Assembly (NCBI GenBank): GCA_038277395.1
Contig: CM076191.1
Coordinates: 26,875,373 to 26,939,372, forward strand
Direction of reading: 5' to 3'
Source of the DNA: Dryocosmus kuriphilus
Lineage: Eukaryota; Arthropoda; Insecta; Hymenoptera; Cynipidae
DNA: 64,000 nt
The notes under the pieces were generated by a model. That model saw only the letters and a program-made list of their open reading frames with translations, was not told where the DNA came from and searched no databases. This document shows positions 44,481 to 58,644 of the stretch, in pieces. The first letter of the stretch is position 1. Every line of letters starts with the position of its first letter. Made by a program: the position numbers and the translations under genes.

Positions 44481-46227
44481 GAGGGCTCGGATGCAATAAC
44501 GTCCTATAACTTTATTTCGCCTGGCAGCGGTGGCCCCTGGGCAGTTTTTAAAAAAAGTTGGGAAATAAAATTTTTTAAGCTACATATTTCTATTCAAAAT
44601 TTAATTGCGCATCTTTTTTTTCTTATAAAAAAAGTTGTAACATTTGTCACTTTCGAAATAAAGACAAAAAGCACGTTTTTTTTTTAATTAAAATTTTCCG
44701 TCTTTTTTCACTTCAACTCGCTATATGTATATTAACGAGTTTTCAATATTTTTTTAAATAAAAATTTCAGAAAGTATGCCCTATGGAATTCTACGAATGT
44801 TGGCCTAATGGATAAATAATTATTTTTGTTTAAAAAAATTGTTTTTAGCGGGAAAGTTTTTCACAAGAGTATAAATAAGTTTTCTGGAAAGTTTTATTTC
44901 AATTGAATTTATTGTTAAAAAGTTGTGAACGATTTACTTCGCTCACGCAGGCGGTTTCTTCGCGCGAATCGACGCATGGTTTTAGGTGCAAATTCAGGTT
45001 GGAACTCTAGAGATTAAGGAAGGAAAAATAAACTGTATGATTTGTGAGATTATAACTTTAATACTAATAATAATAATATATTGTAATAATTAATACATAT
45101 AATAATTTCATAATAATGTGAGATTAAAATTTAAGTTTGTATACAAACAACTAAAATAAAAAATATTAATTTTTTAAAATATGTTTTACAATTTTTCGAG
45201 GTATTCCTTGCAGTCTTTTTTCTTATTTTATGTACATATTTTACATACATCAAGGTCACATAAAATACCTCTCATAAAACTGAAAAATATTTTATATAGG
45301 GTGTTCTTTCCGTTCTTCCTTTGACAATGCAGTACACGTTTAAGAAAAAAGACTGCTACGAATACCTCAATAAATTCGAAAACATATTTTAAAAAATTAA
45401 TATTTCTTATTTTAGCTGACTGTATAGAAACTATGCATAAAATATGAGTTTGTCGAAGTATTCTTAAATCTATGTCTTAAAATAAGAATTATAATATCAC
45501 GTTATTATCAAGTTATTATATGTATTAATTATTATAAAATATAGTTATTATTATTATTAGTATTAAGGTTATCATCTCACAAATCATACAGATTATTTTT
45601 CCTTCCTTAATCTCTATAGAGTTCCAACCTGAATTTGCACCTAAAACCATGTGTCGATTCGCGTGAAGAAACCGCCTGCGTGAGCGAAGTAAATCGTTCA
45701 CAACTTTTTAACAATAAATTCAATTGAAATAAAGCTTTCCAAAAAACTTATTTATACTCTTGTGAAAAACTTTCCCGCTGGAAGTCTTCTATTGCTCAAA
45801 ATTCTCTCGACTCCCGAAGCGCTTGAAGATATGAATGCGTGTTTTGTGCAATGTTGCAAATAAAAATTGAAACAATTTTTTTAAACAAAATTAATTATTT
45901 ATTCATTAGGCTAACATTAGTAGAATTCCATAGGGCATACTTTCTGAAATTTTTATAAGAAAATATTGAAAACTCGTTAATATATATAGCGAGTTGAAGT
46001 GAAAAAAGACGGAAAATTTATTTTTTTAAAAAAACGCGCTTTTTATCTTTATTTCGACAGTGACAAAAGTTATAAGTTTTTTTATAAGGAAAAAAAGATG
46101 CGCAATTAAGTTTTGTATAGAAATATGTAGCTTAAAAATTTTAGTTTCAAACTTTTTTAAAAACTGCCCAGGGGCCAACGCTGTCAGGCGAAATAAAGTT
46201 ATAGGACGTTATTGCATCCGAGCCCTC
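44481..46227. mobile_element. Fold-back element with 5-bp target duplication
   Basis: GAGGGCTCGGATGCAATAAC at 44481 is mirrored by the end at 46227. The arms are each about 0.7-0.8 kb and include cgctcacgcaggcggtttcttcgcg near the inner part. AAATT flanks both ends (44476-44480 and 46228-46232). The right arm has about 95 extra bases (about 45780-45875) that the left lacks. The element is 1747 bp and encodes nothing recognisable. Confidence 0.8.
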
Positions 46228-46594
46228 AAATTGTGAAATTTCTAGGTCGCAATATTTGGCCAGTTTCGAGAAAAAGGTCTTTATTTTCCATGAAAATTTA
46301 ATTCTAATTGCAATTACAATATTGCCGTCAAAATAAATTTAATCGTTAAATATTATTATTGTGCTGAATTTTTTGGTAATTTACATTTACAATTTTATGT
46401 TTCATATCCTATTCAAAACATAGTTTTGTGTTTACATTCTCATTTTAAAATATTTATTCACATGACGAAAATGTTACTTCTGTGTTATTGTATGTTATGT
46501 TAATGTTATTTTTCTTCCTCTTGTTAGTTAATATTTAAGTTAATTTAGGTTAATATAGTAAATTATGAAACGTGAAGAGTATTTAAAGTTAAAA

Positions 46595-47320
46595 ATCTGC
46601 CCACTTCGGGGGCAGATTCTCATGTCGCGCTTCGCGCGAAGTATGAGCGCGCTTAGGGCGCCCGTCTGTTGGCACTCGCGCTTCGCGCTCGATAATTACA
46701 TTTTTTTCAAACACATTGTAGATTGGTAAAGTTTTTTTGTGATTTTCTAAATTTTCACAATGCAGGATTTCGATTCTTAAAAGTAAAACGATGAGTCTTA
46801 TTAATAAATTTTGTAGCTCTTTCCAAGGTGAACAATTCTGCTTGTTAATATTTTCTCATATCTTGCATAGTTTTGCTGAAAAGTGGTTTTCTTTATATTT
46901 TATAATATATTTGACGAATAACTCAAAAACTACGCGTCTGTTCAAAAAAATGATAGGAAGCAAATTTGTAGATATTTTTGAGGTGAACAACTTTGTTTCG
47001 TATCATTTTTTTCGTATCTTGTATAGTTTGGCGGGAAATTTTAATTTTTTATTTTTAATAACGTTTTCTCTATTAAAACAAAAACCATGGATTTTATCTA
47101 AAAATAGTTAATACAAAATTTGTAGATATATTCGAGGTGAACAACTTTCTTTATTGTCATTTTTTTCGTATCTTGAATATTTTGTCAAGAAAATACAGTT
47201 CTTTGTTTTTAATAACGTTTTCTCGATTAAAACAAAAACCGTGCATTTTATCAAAAAATAGTTAATACAAAATTTGTAGATTTTTTTGAGATGAACAGTT
47301 TTACTCTCCACTGTTTTTTT
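46595..47320 (+). repeat. Fold-back arm, third copy, cut by the assembly gap
   Basis: Same order as 30480-31330: tctgcccacttcggggg, cgcgcttcgcgcgaagtatgagcgcgctt, the aatttctag-type spacer, then several of the 130-bp units, until the N run. Confidence 0.8.
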
Positions 47321-47820
47321 NNNNNNNNNNNNNNNNNNNNNNNNNNNNNNNNNNNNNNNNNNNNNNNNNNNNNNNNNNNNNNNNNNNNNNNNNNNNNNNN
47401 NNNNNNNNNNNNNNNNNNNNNNNNNNNNNNNNNNNNNNNNNNNNNNNNNNNNNNNNNNNNNNNNNNNNNNNNNNNNNNNNNNNNNNNNNNNNNNNNNNNN
47501 NNNNNNNNNNNNNNNNNNNNNNNNNNNNNNNNNNNNNNNNNNNNNNNNNNNNNNNNNNNNNNNNNNNNNNNNNNNNNNNNNNNNNNNNNNNNNNNNNNNN
47601 NNNNNNNNNNNNNNNNNNNNNNNNNNNNNNNNNNNNNNNNNNNNNNNNNNNNNNNNNNNNNNNNNNNNNNNNNNNNNNNNNNNNNNNNNNNNNNNNNNNN
47701 NNNNNNNNNNNNNNNNNNNNNNNNNNNNNNNNNNNNNNNNNNNNNNNNNNNNNNNNNNNNNNNNNNNNNNNNNNNNNNNNNNNNNNNNNNNNNNNNNNNN
47801 NNNNNNNNNNNNNNNNNNNN
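47321..47820. other. Assembly gap, exactly 500 N
   Basis: All bases are N. The sequence on the right of the gap is completely unlike that on the left. Confidence 0.99.
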
Positions 47821-50800
47821 AAAAAGGGAAATTTTTGGAAGGTTTTAAAAAAAAAAAAAAGGGGCGGGTTTTGGGTGGGGGAAAAAGGGTTTTGGAAAAA
47901 GGGAAAGGGGGTTTGGGAAAAACGGGGGTTGGTTTAAAATTGAAAAAAAGGGGGGAAAAAAATTGGGGAAAAAAAAGAAAAGAAAAAAAAAAAAAAAAAG
48001 AAAAAAAAAAAAAAAAAGGAAATGAATAAAAGAAAATAAAAAAAAGAAAAAAAGGAAAAATAATGGAAAATGAAAATATAGAAGAAAAATTAGATAAAGA
48101 AAAAGGGGGAGGGGAAAATAAATAATAAACAAAATGAATGGGGGGGGGGGGAAAAAGAATCCCTTTGAGGAAATAGAAAAGAAAAGAAGGGGGGGGGTAA
48201 AAAAATATGGAATATTAAGAGAAATAAATAGGAAAGGAAAAGAGGGTAAGTTGAAAGGGGAGAAAAAGAAAAATAAATAAAGGAAAAAAAGAGGAGGAAT
48301 AAAACATAAGAATAAGGTAGGAGAGAAAAGATGTAACAAAGCAAGAGAAAGGATATCCCCCACCCACAACCATAAAACCTGGGAAATATATAGAAAAAGA
48401 GAAAAAAAATTATTTAGAATAAATAGAAGGAAGAAAATTAAAGAGGAAGAGTAAAAGAAAGAGAAAAAAAGAAAAAAGTGGAAACAGAAAAAAAAGGAAA
48501 AATTTAAGAGAAGAGAGAGTATTGGAAAAAAAAGGTTCTTTATTTTTTTAAAATTGTGAAAGTTATAGTACTGACTTAATCAGTACAAGTATAAGAAATG
48601 ACTATGACTCCTAAAAAGTAATAAAAATATTAGAAGATAAATCGGCGCCCGAAAAGAAGAACGGAGAGATTAATATTATAGCACAGAAAAAAAAAGACTT
48701 TTCCAAGGGATAGGGGAACCCCTAAAGGAATACAGAGAAAAAATAAGCCCCCCCTTAACGAGCGAAAGGAAAAGAGAAAGCAGCAAACTCGAAAGTATAA
48801 TAGCAAATTAAGGAAATAAATATAAGCAAAAGCCGCCCCAGCTGAGAACAAAACGCTACAAGGGGTGTACTTATATTCTTAAGGAGATGGGCAAGATAGA
48901 AGACGATGCGGAGAGACCAGTCCATTAAGATTGACTCTTGTGGTGGTTTGGTTTCATGTTGCGTGTTAAGGGTTTGAGTGCTTGGTGTAAAATTACTAGG
49001 TGGGGGTTTGCGGGGAAAAACCGAATGGTTAAAAAACAAAAAAAAAATGTTTGTGTTGAGTTGCGTGTCGGAGGAAAAAAAATTGGAGGGTAGGTGGGGA
49101 GGGAAGGCCCCCTTGTCTTGGGTGGGGTTGTGGTGGTGGAGGTGACAATAGGCTGTCCAGAAATCGTGTTGGGTCCAAAAATGGTGTTATTTGTGGGTGT
49201 GCTGTTTGAAATAGGCTACAGAATGGTGTGTTGGTGGGGCGTCTTTGTGTGAGTGGTGAGTAAACCCCCCACCCCCCCGGTCTTATAGTTTTATGTATCT
49301 TTTTGGTTTTACCCTAACCACCCGGTCGTTGGTTAGAATAAAATCTAGATTTGGGAGCTAGCAACAGATCGTAACCCACCCAACGCAGGTTGCGGTGGTG
49401 GGGTATCATCCCCCCCCCCCCCGGGAGGCTTTTTTTTATTTTTATTATGGGAGATAAGGGGGTTATTTAATCTAAAATTATGGGGGGGGGGGGTATTTTC
49501 CAAATAATGGTGGTTTGCGGTTACCATTATTGTTTTTAACACAGTGCCTGGAACCCCGTCCGATTACTTATATACCTACGGCAAATTAGAACTAACCAAA
49601 GGCGATTTATGTTTTTTTTTTATTTATGATTTAAAAGCCCCCTAAACCGACATGTATCTTTTTTAATAATATTTATTATTTTGGGTTCGAAGTATTATAG
49701 TTTTTTGGGGTTTTTTTTTGTTTTTTCAAAATTTAAACCAAAATTTGGGGGGAGTGCTTTTTTTTTTTTAAAATCCAAAAATTCTTTTTATTCTGGTTTA
49801 TTTTCAAAACAAAAAATAGACAGCGTTTTTTTCTAGGGGGGGGTTATTAAGAAAGAATGTCTGGTTTTTTTTTTTTCTCTTTTTTTTTGGTTTTTTAATA
49901 TGTTGTTGATATTTTTGGGGGATTTCTTTTCTAAATTTTTTTTAAATTTTTTCATTTGTTTTATTATGGATTACGGCTTTCTTTTAACACTATTTTATTT
50001 TTTTTTTTTTGAGGGGTAGTATTTTGATTTTTTTTTTTTTTTTTGTTTTTTGTTTTTGACTTTTGCTTTTTTTTTTTTTTTTTCGGGGACTTGTTTGTGT
50101 TTTTTTGACGGAATTGAGACTTTTTTTGGGCAAGGTTTTTTTTTTGTTCAATTTTGTTTTTTTTTTGGTCTTCAAATAAAGGGTGGGATAAAAAAAGATT
50201 TGCGTTTTTATTTAGATGACAAGAAAGGGGAATTGTTTTCGTTTTGTTTTTCAGGAGTTTTTGTGTAGGGGTTGGCAAAGGGTTTTTGGGGGGGCATTTT
50301 TTTTTTTGGGGTGGATTTTTTTTTTGTTTTTTGTTATTTTTTTTGGGGGTGGAGAAGAAGGTCAGAGTGTTGTCTGGTATCTTCTTTTGCAATGCATAGA
50401 TAGGTGGGTGGGGTGGGGGGGGGGGGGAGATCGGGGTGGTTTGGGGTAAGTTTCGTTTTTCGGTTGGGGAGTCCAGCCCGGGGGTTCTGCGCTTGTCAAA
50501 TTTTTATTTTGGGGGATTTTTTTTTGTGGGTTGTAATTTGTCTTGTTCTTTTGAGGAGATCGAGGGGTCAGCGGATGGGTTGGGGGGGGGGGGGGGGAGG
50601 GGGGGGGGGGGGGGAGCGTGGGGGGGGGGGGGGGGTAAGGGGGGGGGGGGGGGGGGGGAGGAGGGGGGGGGGGGGGGAGGGGGGGGGGTGGGGGAGGGCG
50701 GGGGGCTGGGGGGGGGGGGGTGGGGGGGGGGGGGGGGGGGGGGTGGGGGGGGGGTTGGGGGGGGGGGGGGGGGGGGGGGGGGGGTGGCGGGGGGGGCGGG

Positions 50801-53800
50801 GGGTCGGGGGGGGGGGTTGGGGGGGGGGCGGGGGGGATGTGGGGTTGCAGGGGGTAGGTGAGGCGGGGGGGGGGGGGCGGGGGGGGGGGTGTGGGGGGGG
50901 TCACATGGGAGAGGGGGGGGGGGGAGGGTGGAGGAGGTGGGGGGTTGGGGGGAGGGGGAGCGGCGTTAGGTGGAGGTGGGGTGGGGGGACTGGGAGGGGG
51001 GGGGGAGGTATGGGAGGGGTGGGGGTTGGGGGGGGGGTGGGAGGGGGGGGGGTGGGGGGAGGGGATGGGGGGGGTACGGGGGTTGGGGGGGAGGGGGGTT
51101 TTGGGGGTTGGGGGTGGGGGGTTAGGTGGGGGGGGGGGGGGGGGGGTGGGGTAATAAGGCGGGGGGGGGGTTGGATTTGGGGGGGGGGTAATGGCGGGTT
51201 CGGGGGTTTTGTAGGGGGGGGGTTGAGATGGTAGTGGTGTGGTGTTTAGGGTGATGCTTAAATTTTCTTAATTTAAGTTTGGGCAAAGAGTAAATTATAG
51301 GGGCATCAGTGGGGGTTGTGTGGGGTGCAGATTATGCGGTGAGTTGTTGTGATTTTTCACATAGAGCCCGGAAAAAATATCAAAAGGGCCGCTAAACCAT
51401 TTGTAAAATACAAAAAAAAAAACCCCAGCGTCAAACTGTCATGGGGTCTCCCATCGGATTTATTTCTGTTTATTCAACAGGTGTAGGCCCGGTATTTTCG
51501 GGGTCAAGATATGCCACTTCAGGGAATTTTAATTATTGTATAGGTAGAATTATGTTTAGGGTGATGTTTTAACATATAGGGGGAGTGTGGTTTTAGTAAT
51601 TGAGTTTTGTTTAAAAAATTATTTTTTTTCATTTAATTTTTTTGACTTGTGCCTTAGTCCCAAATTTTTTCCATGGATTGCTGAATGTGGGTATTTATCT
51701 TTATGTAGAGAGAGAAAAAAGGTGAGTGGGTGTGCGATTTTTTTACTCCTCGGTGTTTTCCTTTGTTTACTAAATTTTGTGATGTGGGAAATGCCTAGGG
51801 GATAACCTGTAGGGGGGCCCTTACGGTAGGATTGGAGAAAGAGTAGCTAGGCATAAAAAGGGGAAGGAGAGGGTGGGATGGGGTGGGAAGAAGCGTGTAA
51901 CAAAAGGATTTAGTGGGTTTTTTAGTGGTGAAGTTAGGTTTGGAGAGTCACACTGATTTAAATTTTCTGGACACGGGGGAAGGAAAGTTTTAGTGTATGA
52001 ATTGGGCGAGAAAGGCGAGTAGGGCTATGAGTGGGGTTAGACGCAGGGGTCTTATTTGTAACGCGTGCGTAAAGATGGCTATGTTTTTGTGTGTTTTTTT
52101 GTTATTTTACGAGAGGGGTTGTTTGTGTATTTATGTATGGTATGTGGATTTTCTTTTTGAAAATGTGGGCGGAAGTTAACAAGTATAATTTAGGGTCCGT
52201 GTGCCCCGATAGATTAATGTAGCACGAATTGGATATTTTTAGCGGCCCTTGGAAGTGTTGCGTTGTTTTTTGAGCATGAAGAGCTGTTTTTTTTGATGAG
52301 TTTGTTTAGGAGGTGGGTTTTGCATGAGGGACTAGTGGGAGGGGGCAATGTAGAGGGTGGAGGGATTTGAAGGGTTTGGTGTTGATTGGTCACACCTCCC
52401 TATGGTTTGTGGGAGGTTTTTCGCGGGGATTATAGGTAATGCGCGCTAGTTCTAGACTGTTAATATTTTAGTATTCAGCGGAAGTAATATTTTTTGTTAT
52501 GAGATTTTTTTTGTGTAAAATAACGGGACATCATGTAGGTAGGTGGGAAGTTGATCCGGATTTGTACGAGGTTATGTAGGTATTTTGAATGATGTATGTT
52601 CGGGGGATTATTGGTGTTAAGGTCTAGGGGATTGTATAGGGGAGGCGGGGGGAGGGGAGTCTTATAAGGATGGTAGGTTTTTGATTTCAGATAACTGCGG
52701 GGGGTTTTAACCCCCCCCGGGGGTGGGGGGGGGGGTTTGATTTGGGTGAGCCCCAAAAATGGGTACGAAGGTGATAAATGGATTTGATTTTGACACGGGA
52801 GGTTTGGAACAAAAGAGTTGGTTTTTTTCCAGTTTTCGGGTATAAGCTTGTTGTTACTCGATAAGAGAATGATATTGGGAGGGGGTAGCCGGGATTGTTC
52901 AACGGTGGTGATTTTTATTATTGTTTAAACAATTTTATATTTGTTTAAGTTAATCTTTTTTTCCTGACAGCACATAGAGGGTTTTGGGTTTTTGGGTTTT
53001 TGTTTAACCAGCGGTGGTTATGGGCCATTTTCAAGGATACTTATTTAGGTTTCGCGGTGGGGGTTTTCCAAATTGTTTTAAAACAATTTGGGGTATTATT
53101 ATTTATTTTTCAACTTTGGTCTCCAAAAACATTTTTTAGATGCTGTCTAGTTTTTTTTAATGGGCCTCCAACTCTTGACGTTTGAAAATTACAAATCTTA
53201 CTCGAAATGGATGGGGGACAGATCATGATTCTAGTTTTGCCAACAAATCTTGTTTTACTGTTTAAACGTTTTTATGATCAGTGTGGAGGTTTTACGCCTG
53301 TTTTTGTTTTCTTTGTGGTAAAAATACCGGTGGGATGAACCTCTAGTGAATTTTTTTTATTGCTTTCGGGTTTGCGGTGTGTTTAAAATTTTGTAATTTA
53401 CAAAAATTTATATGTTTTATGTTCATTATTATTATTTTTGGGACAAATTTGTTTTTTATTCAAGCTGGCTTTTTTTTTTTATTGTTAACATTCCCAAAAT
53501 TACCGGTGGGAGTGGAGTTTTTTAGTCGTTATATTTATTTATATCCACTGTTTTGTGTGTGAAAGTGTAGTTAAAATGGAGGGTTTCCCCCAATTTAAAT
53601 TTTTGCTCCCCCCATTATTGACAACTAACGGTGTTGTGGGTGGGTGATCGCATTTGTTTGGTAATGTCGTTTGATGCAAAGATGTTATTTCCCAAAGAAT
53701 ATGTGTTAATATTTGGTGTATGTCGTAAATAGTCTGGTTAAGATGCCAAATCTGCAAAACAAATTACACTTTTTTATCACTATTTTTTTATATACTTCAC

Positions 53801-56800
53801 TGTTGGGTTGGAAGTTTATTCTTCAATGCAAAGCAGAGTTTATAACAATTATAAAGTGGCTCATTGGAAGAAACTCTGCTTTAAAATAATTGAAAATATA
53901 GGGGGCACTATGTTATGAGGGTGAGAATACAAATTATTCTACCATTTTCATTTCGGGAAAAAATTGGTTATAACACATGGAAAAAATTGTTTTAAAACAA
54001 ATACAAAATTTGTTTTGCCAATAAATGGTAGCATATCAATGGACTCTTTTGTAAATATTTAATTTTAAAGCGGGGGACAAGGCTTGGAGCTAATTAAAAA
54101 TAAAAACTCTAGAGTTCTCCACCGGGTTTTTTTCGAGTGAGAAAGTTACAAAGTAAGATGGAGTCGGGGGGGTGGGGGGAGTGTGGGGGGATGCTATCAA
54201 TCTGGTGGAGGTGTGGGGTAGGTGGGTACTGTGTGTGGCGGGGGTGGTAGTGATTGGGGTTAGTTTATGGAGGATGCGATTTTGGTGTTTTGCGGCCTTT
54301 TTGGGGACGTCAAGTGTGAGCAAAGTTAAGAGAAGGTAACGCAGTTAGTGGGGGATGACCTGAATTTTGTGAGACAGTGGTAAAGTCATAGTTTTCAGAG
54401 TTTTTTTGTTTTATAATTTTATGGTTGGAGGTGCAAGACAAACGGTATGTAAAACAGGAATCTTTTTTTGCAATTAGTGGGTGTTTTTTTTTTACGTATG
54501 CAGTTTAATTGTGTCTGTTGAGTTGGAGATTTTATATCTTCTTTGTTTTCTTTTTTTTTATTACTCTTTAACTTTTTATGGGGGGATTGCTCCTATTAAT
54601 TTGCTGTTGAGATTTTTTATTTTCATATTTGACTTTGAAGGGAGGTGCGCAGCGATGAGCATTGTGAGGAAACCGGATGTTGTTAGGGGTGTGTATGGCA
54701 CTCATGGGGGGGTGGGTTGGTTTCTTTTTTTTTGAAATTGAAGTTGCTGTATTTGTCTGTGGAACTCTTAGCTTTGTGCTGAACTTTATCAGGGAAGTTT
54801 TTGATACAAGGGGTGGGTCTCGAGTGTGAGAGTTGTTCGAGATCCGAAGAGTTCTATCCCTTTGGGCTAGGATCTTATAGTCGAAGGAGAAGGTATCAGC
54901 TGTTGGGTGGGGTAGGAGCTGGTCTTTGTGGGGAATTTGGAGTCTGTGTACTGTGATATGTGTTCTCAAATTTTGGTTGTGGATGGGGGGGGGGAAGTGT
55001 TGGGTAATGATGGTATAGTGTGGGTGGTGCTGGAATATTGTGAGTAGCGGAGTTTTAGAGTCCTTGTACGGATGGCGGTGGTGATAGGTAGGGTGGGGCG
55101 CTTTAGGGTGTGTGGTGGGAAACTGAGGGCCGGCGAAGGGGATGTGGGGAAGGCGGTGCCGTTTTTGTGTATTTCTAATTTGTTTGAGGATTTGGGGGGG
55201 AAGAGTGGGTTGGTGTGGGTGGATGTTTTTTTTGTGCGAAGTTAGGACTGGGGTGGGGGAGCGTATGAAATGTAAGCGAGTCTAGGGTGGGGTGGTAATT
55301 ATTTCTTTGAAGACAGGGTATTGAAGAGGGAGAGTTTATTGGGTGGGGAGGTTGTTCAGGTTGACATGGTTGGACTGTTTCATATAGGTTGTGTCAGAAG
55401 GTACATATGTGTGGGGCAATTGATATATCTCCTTTAATTGTTATTTTTTATTTTTTTTATATGCGGTTTTTTTTATTTTTTTTTTATTTTCTTTTTTTTT
55501 TTCTTTTTTTATCTTCGAAATAAACTTGTTTCGGAGATTTGGTTTGCGTTATTTACATTTATTATTTATGGATCTTTATATTTTTTTTATAAACATTCTC
55601 TTGTTTTTTTTTTTTTACGGTATGGGGGGCGCCGGATGTTTATACTTATTTTTTGATTTTTACTTATTTTTTTGGAGTTTTTTTTCCATGGGAGGAAAAA
55701 TTGGACCCTTGAGTTATTACAAAATATATGCCGTGAGGCAATTTGTAACCGTGTTTCGGTCTATACTGGGGGTTTCTTTTGTTTATATTATGTGTAAACC
55801 GCTGGGGTGGTTTCTAATAAATTACGGTTTAATAAATATAAGAAGACAAATAAAGTGGTAAAATCCCAATTAATGCCAGAAACCCTTTAGAATCGGATAA
55901 GCCACCAAACCACATCCCCCCGAATAGTGTGGGGGTGTTTTAGTTATCCTTTGGAGATTGTGAAGTTTAAGCCATTTTTAGAACTATCCCCAGGGCGCCA
56001 AGGCAGGAGAATTTACGCTTGTGATAGTTGGCTTTTTATATTAATTTCAAAAATTATAATCGTTAATCTTCTTTATTTGTGCTGATCTACAATTGGAGTT
56101 TTTCGCTTAAAATTCCGCCAAGTATTTTAGGGGATCTACGGGGGCGGGCGGTTTTTTCAGGAGTTTCCCACCGGCCTTTTTTTAAGGATATATTCACTAT
56201 TGGTAGTTATCTTCCGGTTTAGTGTGAACGTTTAATGCAACATAACCAATGAAAACAATAAGTTTTAAAGTTTAAAAAAGTTTCGTAATATTTCAAATAT
56301 CTTAATTTTTGTAGGGAACGTGTAGGGAAGTTTTTGCCATTGTTTCGGATAACAAGTTTGCGGAGAAATGCGCCTTGTTCTTACCATAGCTGCGCGCATT
56401 ATTTTCACCGAGGTATCAAATAAACTCAGGTTTGGTGATCAAAAGATTACCACTTCAAACCACTAGTCTTTAGATGAAGATCTGTTAGAATTATGGCAAC
56501 TCCGAAGTAAGATTCCAAACTCCTGCTCACTGCTCACAACAATTTTACAGGAAAGCGACCCGTTGATGTCACAAAAAATAGAAACCTTAATTTTCAGGGG
56601 GGACCCTTCACTAAGGTTGAAACTCTTTTCATTACTTCAAATAAGATCAAGAAAGGAATACTTAATTTTCCCCTTCCTAACAAAACGATTTTCAAACTGA
56701 ATTAGCCACCACCTGTCCCCCCCGCCGGAGCCTAAGAACCTTATTGGTGGGGGGGTGGGGGGCTGCCCCACCCCCAGGGGAGGCACCCCACAAATTCAAT

Positions 56801-57500
56801 CTTAGGTTCAACCCATTGTTTGTTAAGAATCTTCAACACTCTAGGCAAACGGGAGGCACACACCCCCAAAGCAATTTTTCACACCAAATAACACAATGCC
56901 CACCTCACCTTGCAGGAGGGGCAATGTCGTTTCCATCGCAATACAGAGATATTCTCGTGCTAGTATGGGTCCACAAAATCTGGATGATGTTATTGCATAA
57001 ACGCAGGTGATAAAACTTAAATTCCCCTTGTAAGAATTAAGATTTTAATTGCGCCTTTACAGCGTTTTTTTCCTGGGTCTAGTGTTTTCTAGGTTGGAAA
57101 AGCACCCGGTGCAAATCTGTGCTCCCACTCAAATGGAGTTAGGTCTACCCAATTTAACGGTGCGGTATTAGGAGTGTAGGGCGCGCTAAGAATGTAACCG
57201 GCGAATATTATAAAGCATAAATAATGTTCAAACTCAGAGAATGGCTAGAATCGTTATTGAATTTTCCAACGGATGTCCTTCCCCCCACTCCTGTAATCGA
57301 AATCCTTGTAATTAGAATCGGTCATTCGTTACCTTAATTACGTGTTATTTTTAAATTGCTGAGCAATGTTGAGCTCAGTACAAAGATCTTCATAGAGATT
57401 TACTTAATTCGGGGCTTCCGGGCCCTTATGAACTATTTTTATACATTTATTATATTTTTCCGCACACATTTCAATAAATTTTTATAAATAATTATTCTTT
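47821..57500. other. Probable low-quality or misassembled sequence
   Basis: 47821-48540 is almost only A and G, 48900-55400 is dominated by G and T, 50580-51200 is nearly pure G, and 55860-57500 is mixed but full of doubled and tripled bases. Homopolymers are abnormally long. No gene family can be recognised in any frame, and the poly-Gly and poly-Pro frames are by-products of base composition. Isolated phrases such as gtttaaacaattttatatttgttta (52924-52948) resemble genomic repeats at 25403, which suggests real sequence with many errors. I treat the whole block as unreliable. Confidence 0.75.
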
Positions 57501-58644
57501 CTTATAAAAGGAAAATAATGCTGTTTATTTAAAAATAAAAATACCTTATATTAATCCGTTAGTCTATTCCGACAATTGTATTACAAATTGCATGCTTGCG
57601 ATATATGGTGAAACCTAAACTTGGTTGACAATTATAATCGTTTTAGAAATTAAACCCCGCCGGCCGAACAAGATTCAAATGTATATTTACCTTATATTTG
57701 GCATACATTAAATTATAATTGCATTTAATAATCTGCTAACATGAGGAGACAGAATACATTACAAATGAAATCATTTGAGTGGAATAAAATTAATTTTTCG
57801 AGAAAGGCAGACTTGAATAATTGAATTAAATTGTTCAAAACTTATATTACGCAGAAGTTATTTAAAATTTTTTATATAATATTTTTAAATTTTAATATAT
57901 ATTAAACTCATATAGACCAATTTTGCGAAACAAAAAAATTCGGGAGATCTACGGTACAATAATTATTAATATTTGATTTCACGTCTCCTTTGAGATTTAT
58001 TAGATAAGACCGCTGGTTTTATAGAAGAAGTGAATTAGTTTGAGCCCGCTCCTTCTCAACTCGCTCCTCGTATACTGGCATTTTAGACAGATGGGAACAT
58101 CGCCCCCCGCACCATTTCAAAAATTCAAAATATATCTTCACTTTTAAGCTGAAAGCAGAAAAAATATTACTTTTTCTCTATTCAGACGTGATAAATTACC
58201 GGGATAGTGTCATCTAAAACCTTTGGAAACAATTTTGACTTTTTCCCTGCCATTGAATTTCAAATCAAGTAAAAACTTTGCCCACTTTAAAAATTTTTAC
58301 CAATATAAATAGTTTACAAATAAAAAGATAACTCTCTCTAAAAACATATACAATTGGAAAAAATTTTCCGAGTACAACTTTATTTGTACAATTAAATAAA
58401 ATTGTGAAATCAAAGACTTGGTCAGTCAATGAGGAAACAAAAATTAGTTTAAAAAATATTACTGTAAAAATTTATTTCGAGAATTTAATAACGTAAAATA
58501 AAATTTTTTAAAATAAAAAGTACATTAAAAACTTGCCGGAAAGATTGATTGTATCAATAAGAGAAGACAATCGCTCAATTAAATATAGTTATGTTTTCTT
58601 TTGCGAAAAAAAAAGACTTTCATCTCGGAAGGTTTTATAATTTA
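57501..58644. other. AT-rich stretch, nothing recognised
   Basis: Normal-looking AT-rich sequence resumes here. No long open frame and no paired repeat are visible. Confidence 0.5.

Noticed and set aside
47291..47848. Open frame spanning the second N run
   Set aside because: It consists almost wholly of unknown bases.
50362..51234. Long poly-Gly and poly-Pro open frames
   Set aside because: They come from a nearly pure G stretch in a block that looks like low-quality sequence; no protein family features.
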